This document shows, piece by piece, positions 17,083 to 26,459 of a DNA stretch of 64,000 nt. A model generated the notes under the pieces. That model was not told the DNA's origin. It searched no databases and worked only from the letters and a program-made list of their open reading frames with translations. Made by a program: the position numbers and the translations under genes. The number at the start of each line of letters is the position of its first letter. Within the stretch, counting starts at the first letter, position 1. Source of the stretch: DATFNV01 sp963827935 (GTDB lineage: Bacteria > Planctomycetota > Planctomycetia > Gemmatales > Gemmataceae); the NCBI GenBank assembly GCA_963827935.1, contig CAWHCN010000013.1:1-64000 (forward strand), given 5' to 3'.

Positions 17083-18057
17083 TCACAGCGGTGCCGGCAC
17101 ATCGCGCCGCGCGAACGTCCTCAGGGCCACCCCGTACCCCACCAGCCCTACCGCCAGCAACACGGCGGCGGCCGGCACGTGCGCCAACGGTTGACCGCCG
17201 TTCCAGACACGCCAGTCGACGTTCCAGTTGCCATCGAGAATGATCTGTTGCGGCTGGTAATAGTAGAAAACCGTCAACGGCCGGGCCCAGCCGAAGGCCT
17301 CATCCCACATCTGCCCGATGAGATTGATGAGGAATTGCACAAGGAACAGGAACACCGCAATGCCGAGGACCCGCCAGCGAAACCGGCCCCGAGCCGAGAG
17401 CCACATCGTGCAGCCGCTGACCGCGAAGATCAGGGCGCCGACCGCCACCAGAGCCGGACCGAACGCCATCGGGTCGGTGCGCAGGCGTTCCGGATCGGGC
17501 GGCGGCAATTGCACGGGCAGGTCCTTGATGGCCGGCACCGTGACCTGGATTGGCCCCACCAGCCAGTAGCCGAGCCAGTTGCCGCCCCACAAGCAAAGGC
17601 ACAAGACCGGGATGGTGATCAGGTCCACGCAGAAGTGGGCGAGGATGAGGCGAGAGCGGGCCAACGGCTGGGCCAGGAGCAGTTCCATCGTGCCGCGGTC
17701 GATTTCGCCGGCGATAGCCCCCGCGGCCCGGCCCACCGCCCAGATGCAGAACACTATCTGCATCAGCGGATGGACGTAGCCGATAGAGAGCACGTCCATC
17801 GCTCGGTCCAGCTGCAGCGTGTCGCCGCCGATGAGTGTCTGGATCACCTTGCCCGGGCCCGCGAAGAGCACCTGGGCGAAGTTCTTCACCGAGTCGCTCT
17901 TGCCGCCGGTGAGGACGCCTAGGAACGGTGCAATCTCACCCACGATGCGCTGCGTGATTTTGGCCCAGAGCGTCTGGAAGAGAAGCAGCAGCGTGCCGAC
18001 CGCCAGGAGTGAGACCCGCACGTCGCGGAGCAGCTTGCGAACCAGCGTAAGCGTCAT
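17083..18057 (-). CDS. ABC-2 type transporter permease
   Basis: A 324-residue protein from ATG 18057 with about six hydrophobic segments (LLAVGTLLLLFQTL, VFCIWAVGRAAGAIAG, ITIPVLCLCLWGGNW, LVAVGALIFAVSGC, IAVFLFLVQFLINLIG, AAAVLLAVGLVGYGVAL). The motif AGEIDRGTMELLLAQPLARS is characteristic of ABC-2 export permeases. It lies downstream of the ATPase gene on the same strand, and the two form one exporter. The gap between them holds a palindrome built of AAGGAC units, which may affect expression of the second gene. Confidence 0.88.
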   Translation of the reverse strand: MTLTLVRKLLRDVRVSLLAVGTLLLLFQTLWAKITQRIVGEIAPFLGVLTGGKSDSVKNFAQVLFAGPGKVIQTLIGGDTLQLDRAMDVLSIGYVHPLMQIVFCIWAVGRAAGAIAGEIDRGTMELLLAQPLARSRLILAHFCVDLITIPVLCLCLWGGNWLGYWLVGPIQVTVPAIKDLPVQLPPPDPERLRTDPMAFGPALVAVGALIFAVSGCTMWLSARGRFRWRVLGIAVFLFLVQFLINLIGQMWDEAFGWARPLTVFYYYQPQQIILDGNWNVDWRVWNGGQPLAHVPAAAVLLAVGLVGYGVALRTFARRDVPAPL

Positions 18058-18074
18058 TCCCGAACTCCGTTCGG

Positions 18075-18151
18075 AAGGACAAAGGACAAAGGACGAAGGA
18101 CGAAACCTGTCGCCAGGCATTTTGTCCTTTGTCCTTCGTCCTTTGTCCTTT
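18075..18151. repeat. Imperfect inverted repeat of AAGGACAAAGGACGAAGGAC units
   Basis: Left arm near 18075-18105 and right arm near 18121-18151 are built of GGACAAA and GGACGAA units in opposite order. The same repeat type occurs at 63847-63900 beside the initiator tRNA, so this is a dispersed family. Confidence 0.75.
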
Positions 18152-18157
18152 CCGTTT

Positions 18158-19030
18158 TCATGCCTCGGCCCCGTGGTAACGGTGGTAGATGCCACTCAGC
18201 CCGAGCGGCTCAATGCGGAGATCGACGACCGGCTGCGTGGCCAGCCATTCGAGCAACGGCGGCAGCGCCCCGGCGTGTTCCCAGGTGACACGGCCATCGT
18301 CCTGGGCCCGGACTCTGAGCCCTGGCAAGTTCGGCAGAGTGTCGGCGGCGCTGCCGAAGCGGACGTGAACGAGTCGCGCCTGCTGTAACTCCTTCATGGG
18401 CTGCCAGTGCACCAGCCGACCGCGCTGAAGGATGGCGACCCGATCGCAGACCTGCTCGACTTCGCCCAGGACGTGCGACGAGAAGAGCACCGCCTGCCCC
18501 TGATCGCGCGCCCGTCGTAGCTGGGCCAGGAGTTCGTCGCGCATGGTCGGGTCGAGGGTGTTGGTCGGCTCGTCGAGGATGAGCAAGGGGGCGTGCGGCA
18601 CCAGGACCTGCAAGAGGGCCACCTTACGCTTCATCCCCGAGGAAAGATGGGCAATGGGCCGATCCAGGTCGATGTCGAGACGGCGGGCGAGGACGTCGAC
18701 TTCGGCGCAATGCTCGTCCCCGCGCAGCTTGCCGAGGAAGCGAACGAGCTGACGGCCGGTCATGTTTTCATAGAGACGCAATTCGCCGGGGAGATAAGCG
18801 ATGTGCCGGCGAGCGCCGACGCTGTCGCTCCAGCAGTCGTGGCCCGCGACGGTAGCCCGGCCGGCGTTCGGCTTCAGGAAGCCGAGTATGAGCCGCAGCG
18901 CGGTGGTCTTGCCGGAGCCGTTGGGGCCCAGGAGGCCAACGATTTCGCCGGCGGCGATGCTCAGGTTGAGATCGTCGAGGGCGCGGAAGCCGTTGTAGCA
19001 TTTCGTGAGATGGTCGGTATGGAGGAGCAT
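18158..19030 (-). CDS. ABC transporter ATP-binding protein
   Basis: A 290-residue ATPase with Walker A GPNGSGKTTALR (near residue 38), signature LSSGMKRKVALLQ (near 132), Walker B PLLILDEPTN and H-loop FSSHVLG. The C-terminal 70 residues form the small extra domain common in CcmA/NatA-type exporters. It would power the permease encoded just downstream. The transported substrate cannot be inferred. Confidence 0.92.
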   Translation of the reverse strand: MLLHTDHLTKCYNGFRALDDLNLSIAAGEIVGLLGPNGSGKTTALRLILGFLKPNAGRATVAGHDCWSDSVGARRHIAYLPGELRLYENMTGRQLVRFLGKLRGDEHCAEVDVLARRLDIDLDRPIAHLSSGMKRKVALLQVLVPHAPLLILDEPTNTLDPTMRDELLAQLRRARDQGQAVLFSSHVLGEVEQVCDRVAILQRGRLVHWQPMKELQQARLVHVRFGSAADTLPNLPGLRVRAQDDGRVTWEHAGALPPLLEWLATQPVVDLRIEPLGLSGIYHRYHGAEA

Positions 19031-19036
19031 GGTCCG

Positions 19037-19534
19037 TCATGGGCCAATAAGCAGGTCGAGTTCGGCCTGGGTCTGGGTTTCGGGGTCGAAGGTGAGTAGG
19101 CCTTCAACTTGGGCGGCGCGGAGCAAGCGGTGATCGCTGGCGACGAGGACGAGATCGTCGCCAGCAACCCGGAGTTGGGCGGCAAGTTGCCGGGCTACGT
19201 ACAGCACGACCGAGTCCGTCGCATTGATGGCATGCTTGTCAATCAGCGGAATTGAAGCGTTGATTGTCGAGTTATCCGCGGGCGGCTTGGTGAAGTCGGC
19301 GGCGTCCAGCACCTCAGTCCGCAGGTCCGCCATCGCAACCGCGAACGATGCCGAACTGATCAATCCTCCATTTCGTTTTCTGACGAGGGCAGCAGCGACT
19401 TCCGCTCCGCCCAGCATCAAGCAGAGGAAGCGGTCGCGAGTCACAGTCGTGAAAAGTCGGTCCACCAGCATCTTGCCCGGCTCGGGGAAGTATCGCTTGA
19501 CCAGGGCACTGCCGTCGAACAGGAAGACGTTCAT
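19037..19534 (-). CDS. PIN-domain ribonuclease toxin (VapC-like)
   Basis: A 165-residue protein starting at ATG 19534, four bases after the antitoxin stop. PIN-domain acidic residues are visible: Asp in FLFDGSALVKRYF (residue 8), Glu in GGAEVAAALVR, Asp in NATDSVVLYVARQL and Asp in VASDHRLLRAA. PIN toxins cut tRNA or rRNA when released from their antitoxin. The gene is directly downstream of, and co-oriented with, a small coiled-coil protein, the usual antitoxin-toxin order. Confidence 0.82.
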   Translation of the reverse strand: MNVFLFDGSALVKRYFPEPGKMLVDRLFTTVTRDRFLCLMLGGAEVAAALVRKRNGGLISSASFAVAMADLRTEVLDAADFTKPPADNSTINASIPLIDKHAINATDSVVLYVARQLAAQLRVAGDDLVLVASDHRLLRAAQVEGLLTFDPETQTQAELDLLIGP

Positions 19535-19538
19535 CGGC

Positions 19539-19841
19539 TCACTCTTCGCGCATCGCAATGATCTCGCGACTGGCTGCATTGTCGTTCGGATCGACCCCAT
19601 CGGCGAGCATCATTTCTTTCAGTTTTTCAGGTCCGACGGGCGGCCCGGTAATTCCCATCTCTGCGTAGGCCTTGGCCACGGCCGCACTGATCGCCGCCTG
19701 TTGGGCCCTCGCTTCGCGGATCATGGGGATGTTATCCCCGGCCAGCGGTTTCCTCGGCGCCTCCGCCGTGCCGCGCAGCATCGCCATCTCCTGCTCCAGC
19801 GCCACCACGCGCCTCTCCAGCTCTTCCAGTGTCGTCACCAT
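19539..19841 (-). CDS. Putative antitoxin of the PIN module
   Basis: A 100-residue protein. Residues 1-25 (TLEELERRVVALEQEMAML) form a coiled coil, followed by a linker and a helical C-terminus ending SREIIAMREE, a type of ending often seen in partners of PIN toxins. No classical DNA-binding motif is evident. Its stop lies four bases before the toxin start, so they are translated together. The assignment depends on that context. Confidence 0.6.
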   Translation of the reverse strand: MVTTLEELERRVVALEQEMAMLRGTAEAPRKPLAGDNIPMIREARAQQAAISAAVAKAYAEMGITGPPVGPEKLKEMMLADGVDPNDNAASREIIAMREE

Positions 19842-19965
19842 CGCTTGCTCCTTTCATGCCTCTCCTTCCATCGTACCATCCGGCCCAGCATTGTTCCGCT
19901 CGCTTGCCCACCTTTATAATGCAACAGGCGGCCCGTCTCCAACGCCAAGACGAAGGGAGCCTCTC

Positions 19966-21153
19966 ATGGCCGACGCCTTTCTCCTCTCCGCGGCCCGGAC
20001 GCCCATCGGCAAGTACCTCGGCGCCCTGGCTGATCTGTCGGCTCCTGAGCTGGGAGCCGTCGCCCTCCGCGAAGCACTGCGCCGCTCAAAGGTCCCGGTA
20101 GCGCAGCTGGACGAGGTCATCATGGGCCACGTCCTGCAAGCGGGCGTTGGCCAGAACCCGGCGCGGCAGGCGGCCCTCAAGGCCGGTCTGCCCGACGCCA
20201 TCGCGGCCTTCACGGTCAACAAGGTGTGCGGCTCCGGCCTCAAGGCGGTGATGCTCGCTGCCCAGGCGATCCGCGCCGGCGATGCCGAACTGATCGCGGC
20301 CGGCGGCATGGAGAGCATGAGCCGGGCCCCGTATCTCCTCCTCGGCGCCCGCCAGGGGTGGAAATATGGCGATCAAAAGGCCGTCGATGAGATGATCCAC
20401 GATGGCCTGTGCTGTGCCTTCGAGGGCTGGCACATGGGCGAGGCCGCGGAGCACATCGCTACCAAGTGCGGCGTTTCGCGCCGACCAGGACCGTTTCGCC
20501 TTGCAAAGCCAGCAGCGGGCCGCGGCGGCCTGGCAGCGCAACGCCTTCGCTGCCGAGATCGTGCCGGTCACCATCCCCCGGGCGAGTGGGGCGCGTAAGC
20601 CCCCCGATGTGGTGGCCCGCGACGAGGGGCTCCGGCCGGAGACGACCGCCGAGGGGTTGGCGAAGCTGCGGCCGGCCTTCAAGGACGGCGGCACGGTGAC
20701 CGCCGGCAACGCCTCGACCCTCAGCGACGGCGCCGCGGCCCTGGTCGTCGGCACGCGCCAGGCCGCCGATCGCCTGGGGACGAAGCCCCTGGCGCGGATC
20801 GTGGCCTACGCGACCAGCGGCGTGGCCCCCAAGGACATCTTCATCGCCCCGGTGTCCGCGGTCCGGCAGGTGCTGGACCGGGCGAAGTTGCGCTTGAGCG
20901 ATATCGACCTTTTCGAGTTGAATGAGGCCTTCGCCGCCCAGATGCTGGCCTGCGGCAAGGAGCTTGGGCTGGACGAATCGCGCGTGAATGTCAATGGTGG
21001 CGCGATCGCGCTGGGCCACCCGATCGGCGCCAGTGGAGCGCGCGTGCTGGTGACGCTGCTGTACGCAATGGAGGCGCGCGGGCGCGGCGCGGCCTGGCGG
21101 CGCTGTGCCTGGGCGGCGGCAACGCGGTGGCGATGGTTATCGAACGGATGTAG
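19966..21153 (+). CDS. Acetyl-CoA acetyltransferase (thiolase), two frameshifts
   Basis: ATG at 19966 follows GAAGGGAG. The first segment has the thiolase N-terminal region and active-site Cys in VNKVCGSGLKAV; the middle segment has VTAGNASTLSDGAAALVV and ELNEAFAAQ; the end has NVNGGAIALGHPIGASGAR with the catalytic His and, after a second shift, CLGGGNAVAMVIERM. The first break is at about 20471-20483 (before ADQDRFALQSQ) and the second at the GGG run 21080-21082, where one more G restores ARGARRGLAAL. The intact enzyme would be about 395 residues and interconvert acetyl-CoA and acetoacetyl-CoA. It begins a cluster with methylmalonyl-CoA mutase genes. Confidence 0.88.
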
Positions 21154-21165
21154 AGAGGAGCGGTC

Positions 21166-21597
21166 ATGGCCGACGACCCTGGCAAGGGAATCTACCGGGC
21201 GATGGTTGAGGATGACGACGGGATGCCGAAGCTGGGGCCGGTCGCGATTAAACTCGGCATCAGGCGTGGCAAGGACATCGTTCCCGACTCGGCAGGCTTT
21301 GTCGACCGACCGGCATTTCGCTACGACGAGCCGAACGGGCTCTCGTGTGTACCGACGATCCAGGAGCTGCCCCACTTCTCATTACCGGTCGAATGGGGCG
21401 GCACCAACAGGAAGACGTCGGTCTGGAAGATTGAGGCATCCGACCTCGGGTCAGAGTTGGTGGCTGGCGAGGACACGGAACCCGGGGCAACCGACCGGCA
21501 CCTTTCCATCGGCCCTTCGCGGACGATGGCTTTCGATGATTATGTGGAGGCTATCGAGGCGACGCGGTCCAGATGGCGGAAAATCATGAAACCCTGA
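21166..21597 (+). CDS. Possible Tse2-like toxin (ADP-ribosyltransferase-like)
   Basis: A 143-residue protein starting 13 bases after the thiolase stop with GAGAGGAG before its ATG. The order of features GIYRAMVEDDDG, GKDIVPDSAGF, PNGLSCVP, RHLSIGPSRTM and a final amphipathic helix with a conserved-looking Trp (EATRSRWRKIM) resembles Tse2-family toxins (YRA near the start, DIV-x-x-x-x-G, then H-x-x-I-x-P-x-x-x-M near the end). Tse2 is a type VI effector with an ADP-ribosyltransferase-like fold, and chromosomal relatives act as toxin-antitoxin pairs. The match is by eye and moderate. A 78-codon gene follows eight bases later and could encode the antitoxin. Confidence 0.45.
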   Translation: MADDPGKGIYRAMVEDDDGMPKLGPVAIKLGIRRGKDIVPDSAGFVDRPAFRYDEPNGLSCVPTIQELPHFSLPVEWGGTNRKTSVWKIEASDLGSELVAGEDTEPGATDRHLSIGPSRTMAFDDYVEAIEATRSRWRKIMKP

Positions 21598-21604
21598 GGT
21601 TAGC

Positions 21605-21841
21605 ATGCTGCTCAAAGACGAATTCTTGAAGGCTCTCCGCGCCGGGCTGGACCACAAGGGTCTGCTGGCGTTGGTGCATCGCTATCAAGCGCAGGGGATG
21701 GCCCCTCGCGAGACGTACAATGTGCTGGAAGAGATTTGGCAAGAACTGGGATTCGCCGACACAGAGGAGAGCGGCCCGTTGCGGGACGAACTCGAGTTCG
21801 TCATGGAGCGCGTGTGGTTTCAGGGCTCGGGCGCGCGCTGA
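21605..21841 (+). CDS. Small helical protein, candidate antitoxin of the Tse2-like gene
   Basis: A 78-residue acidic helical protein (LLKDEFLKALRAGLDHKGLL, YNVLEEIWQELGFAD). It starts eight bases after the putative toxin and is co-directional. Its last codons run into a duplicated piece of thiolase coding DNA. No known family is recognised; the antitoxin role is inferred only from pairing, size and charge. Confidence 0.5.
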   Translation: MLLKDEFLKALRAGLDHKGLLALVHRYQAQGMAPRETYNVLEEIWQELGFADTEESGPLRDELEFVMERVWFQGSGAR

Positions 21842-21897
21842 CGGCGCTGGGCTTGGGCGGCGGCAACGCGGTGGCCACGGTCATAAAGGCAACTTGA
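21835..21897 (+). pseudogene. Remnant of a second thiolase C-terminus
   Basis: In a frame different from the preceding small gene, this stretch reads ALTALGLGGGNAVATVIKAT then stop, clearly homologous to the thiolase end LAALCLGGGNAVAMVIERM about 740 bases upstream. The two copies are diverged rather than identical. It marks the right border of the DNA holding the two small genes, which therefore appear to have been inserted at the thiolase 3' end. Confidence 0.75.
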
Positions 21898-21906
21898 GGA
21901 AGCTCG

Positions 21907-22647
21907 ATGGTGTCATTATTTGAGCGACAGGCCGATGGACAGCCGTTGACGCCGGCCGAGCGGGCCTGTCTGACAGAGCGCTACAATCATTGCGCTCCTG
22001 AGCGTGTGCATGGGACCGCGGACCTTGTCCTAGCCGTGGCGCGAGAGTTTGAAGAGACGCGACCGGGACGGACCAAGGAGGTGGCCGACACCCTGCAACG
22101 CGCGGTCATTTATCTGAGACGCGTTACGCAGATATCACTCCGGCTGTCTGGAAATCGGCTCGTTGTCGGGTATCGCCTGGAAAACCCACCCTGCTCGCCC
22201 GGCTTTGATATCCGCCCGTTCGCCAACTCCGAAGTCGGATGGATCAATGTCCCCTGGCACTACAAGGACCATCAAAACAAGCCCCTCGCCTGCTGTTCCC
22301 ACGAACTTGTACATCCCTTCTTTCATTTCTCCCCCCTGCACCGGAACAAGAACGAAGCGTGGGGTGATGGCTACTGCGACTTCCTTCGAGGACCGGTGCT
22401 AGAAGTCATGGGTCTTGATGGACGCGCATGGACAAGAAGCATGATTTGCTGCGCTCATGGGAAGGGCGATCAGTATCACGACCCAGCCGGGCAGTTCGCG
22501 CTCGCGGCGCGCGCCAGGGTAGGGGACATCTTCGACGCCCAATGCATGACACAGTTCTTGTCCTGGCTTCACGGCATCGAGGACTTGAACAAGGTCTTCT
22601 TACCTTCCCCCGAAATACTGGCCTGGCAGCTTTCGCGAGGCCGTTGA
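21907..22647 (+). CDS. Zincin-like putative metallopeptidase (HELVH motif)
   Basis: A 246-residue protein with AGGAAG before ATG 21907. The central part CCSHELVHPFFHFS holds an H-E-x-x-H zinc motif (near residue 136) and is followed by NEAWGDGYCDFLRG, which may provide the third ligand. There is no signal peptide or membrane segment, so it should be cytoplasmic. I do not recognise the family. It sits between the thiolase remnant and the methylmalonyl-CoA mutase gene and appears to be an accessory gene rather than part of that pathway. Confidence 0.6.
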   Translation: MVSLFERQADGQPLTPAERACLTERYNHCAPERVHGTADLVLAVAREFEETRPGRTKEVADTLQRAVIYLRRVTQISLRLSGNRLVVGYRLENPPCSPGFDIRPFANSEVGWINVPWHYKDHQNKPLACCSHELVHPFFHFSPLHRNKNEAWGDGYCDFLRGPVLEVMGLDGRAWTRSMICCAHGKGDQYHDPAGQFALAARARVGDIFDAQCMTQFLSWLHGIEDLNKVFLPSPEILAWQLSRGR

Positions 22648-22680
22648 GGAAAACGAGAAAGCAGGCTGAGGGACCCATCA

Positions 22681-24331
<1,651 letters not shown>

Positions 24332-24372
24332 GATGCCCATCGACCCGGTCAAGGTGAGGGAGGCCAAAAAGT

Positions 24373-25044
24373 ATGAGCACAATTGCCTCGACGTTCGACG
24401 CGGGCGCCGTGTTGCTACGGCTTCGCCAGGAAGGGCGCGTGGTCGTACGGGGTATGAACTGGGAAACCTACAAGACATTCATGGATTCCGTCGGGGAACG
24501 GTCGTTGCCCCATGCTTACGACGGGGAAACGCTGGAACTCATGACCAAGTCGAATGAGCACGAATTCTACAAGTGCATCCTGGGCCGGCTGGTCGAGGTC
24601 TGGGCCGACGAGACGATGACGCCGCTCCGCCTGGGCGGCGAAACGACCCTGCAGAGCGAAGAAGTTCAGCGGGGTGTCGAAGGAGACGAGATTTACTGGA
24701 TCGGGAATCTTGAGCGATTGGCCGACCCGTTGAACATTGACCTCGCGCGCGACCCGCCTCCCGATCTCGTCATTGAGGCGGAGGTGAGTCGGACAGTGGT
24801 CAATAAGCTCGGCGTGTATGCGGCCCTCGGTGTCCCCGAATTATGGCGCGTGACTGGCGAGCGGATTCGCGTCGGCCGACTACAGCCCGATGGGCAGTAC
24901 CAGTGGTCGGAGCAAAGCGCTCTCCTGCCTGGACTACCGATCCAGGAATTGTCCCGCTTCCTGCGACAGGCCGCGACCACCTCCGACCACCTGAGTGTGC
25001 TCCGTGCGTTTCGGGCCTGCGTACGCCAGCTGCTAGGCCGCTGA
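24373..25044 (+). CDS. Uma2-family (DUF820) putative endonuclease
   Basis: A 223-residue protein with GGGAGG upstream of ATG 24373. The N-terminal WETYKTFMD and YDGETLELMT blocks, the central DPPPDLVIEAEVS (the D and E-x-E of the PD-(D/E)xK core) and GVPELWRV are typical of Uma2. These proteins are found in high copy in cyanobacteria and planctomycetes and their function is unknown. It sits within the methylmalonyl-CoA mutase cluster but has no obvious link to that pathway. Confidence 0.85.
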   Translation: MSTIASTFDAGAVLLRLRQEGRVVVRGMNWETYKTFMDSVGERSLPHAYDGETLELMTKSNEHEFYKCILGRLVEVWADETMTPLRLGGETTLQSEEVQRGVEGDEIYWIGNLERLADPLNIDLARDPPPDLVIEAEVSRTVVNKLGVYAALGVPELWRVTGERIRVGRLQPDGQYQWSEQSALLPGLPIQELSRFLRQAATTSDHLSVLRAFRACVRQLLGR

Positions 25045-25088
25045 GAGCTGCGACCGCGCCTAAAGCCGCTTGATGAGGGACGATTCTC

Positions 25089-25503
25089 ATGCCCGCGACG
25101 ACAGCCCCCCTCCGCGTCGTCCTCGCCAAAGTTGGCCTCGACGGCCACGACCGCGGCATCAAGGTCGTCGCCCGGGCCCTGCGCGACGCGGGGTTGCACG
25201 TCATCTACGCCGGCCTCTGGCTGACCCCCGAGGCCGTCGTTCGCACTGTCGCCGATGAGGATGCCGACTGGCTGGGGCTGTCGCTCCTCTCAGGCGCCCA
25301 CATGACCCTGGTGCCGCGCGTCCTCAACCTGCTGCGCGAGGCGGGATTGCGAAGACGTCGGCGTCATGGTGGGGGGGATCGTTCCCGAGGCCGACGTGCC
25401 CAAGCTGCTCGCAATGGGCGTGGCCCATGTATTTGGACCCGGCACCGCCCTGCCCGACATTGTCGCCTTCCTGCGCCAGCCGCGCGAGGCTCGCCATGGC
25501 TGA
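25089..25503 (+). CDS. Methylmalonyl-CoA mutase B12-binding subunit, one-base frameshift
   Basis: The cobalamin-binding motif GLDGHDRGIK (D-x-H-x-x-G, with the lower-ligand His) is near residue 20, followed by WLGLSLLSGAHM (S-x-L) and, after a frameshift at the TT of 25347-25348, CEDVGVMVGGIVPEAD (G-G) and GPGTALPDIVAFLR. Removing one T joins the halves into a protein of about 137 residues, the usual size of the small subunit. Its stop overlaps the MeaB start by eight bases, so catalytic helper and cofactor domain are translated together. Confidence 0.88.
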
Positions 25504-26413
25504 CGACTTCCTGGCGCGCTTTCGCAGCGGCGATCGGCTGGCGCTGGCCCGCCTCCTCAGTCGCGCCGCCCGAGGCGAAGTTCTTGCCGATTTTTTCCGC
25601 GACCTGGGGCCCCCGCAAAAACGAAGCCGGGTTATCGCCATCACCGGGAGCGCCGGCGTCGGCAAGAGCACGCTGATCGGTAAACTGCTCGAAATCATTC
25701 GCCGCGATGGTCAAACCGTGGCGGTACTGGCTTGCGATCCGCAAAGTCCGCTTTCCGGCGGCGCGTTGCTGGGCGATCGCCTCCGCATGCCGTCGCTTCC
25801 CGAGGATGACGGCGTCTTTATCCGCAGCCTCGCGACCGCTTCGGGCCGGGGCGCCGTCGCCGAAAATATCGGCGCGATGGTGCGCGTGCTTGAAGCCTTC
25901 GGTTTCGACGTGGTGCTGATCGAGACGGTCGGCGCCGGCCAGGGCGACACGGCTGTCCATGACCTCGCCGACGGGGTCGTTCTGCTGCTCCAGCCGGAGA
26001 CGGGGGACGACATCCAGTGGGAGAAGGCCGGCTTGCTGGAGGTGGCCGACGTGATTGCGATCCACAAGGCCGATCTGCCCCAGGCCGCCGCCCTGGAGGC
26101 ACAGGTCCGGCAGATGCTGGCCCTGTCGGCCGGCCGGCAGCCGGCCGTGGTGCCGGTCAGTTCGCGGACCGGGATCGGCCTGGAACAACTCTGGCAGGCA
26201 ATGCGGGCCCTGCCCCTGCGCCGATCAGTGGACGTTGTGGGGACGAGCGACTTGCTGCGGCAGGCCCAGCAGCTGCTGGCGGACCGATTCGCCCGGGCGC
26301 AGGCAGCCGGGGATCCGTCGTTGAGGCAAGTCATCAAGGATTGGCGGGCGGGGAAGCTGGACGGTGCCGGGGCGGCAGCTGCCTTTTTGCGCCATCTAGG
26401 GACCTCCACTTAG
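25496..26413 (+). CDS. meaB: MeaB-like GTPase chaperone of methylmalonyl-CoA mutase (ArgK family)
   Basis: A 305-residue P-loop GTPase beginning inside the end of the B12-subunit gene. Walker A is GSAGVGKSTL (near residue 48), DPQSPLSGGALLGDR is the switch region, ETVGAGQGD is the G3 motif and HKADL corresponds to N-K-x-D. MeaB-type proteins load and protect adenosylcobalamin on the mutase. The overlap with the small subunit gene supports this role over the older name of arginine/ornithine transport kinase. Confidence 0.92.
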   Translation: MADDFLARFRSGDRLALARLLSRAARGEVLADFFRDLGPPQKRSRVIAITGSAGVGKSTLIGKLLEIIRRDGQTVAVLACDPQSPLSGGALLGDRLRMPSLPEDDGVFIRSLATASGRGAVAENIGAMVRVLEAFGFDVVLIETVGAGQGDTAVHDLADGVVLLLQPETGDDIQWEKAGLLEVADVIAIHKADLPQAAALEAQVRQMLALSAGRQPAVVPVSSRTGIGLEQLWQAMRALPLRRSVDVVGTSDLLRQAQQLLADRFARAQAAGDPSLRQVIKDWRAGKLDGAGAAAAFLRHLGTST

Positions 26414-26459
26414 TCCGAATTGGTCCTAGCCCGCGTCTTGCCGTTCCCGGCGCGCCCCC

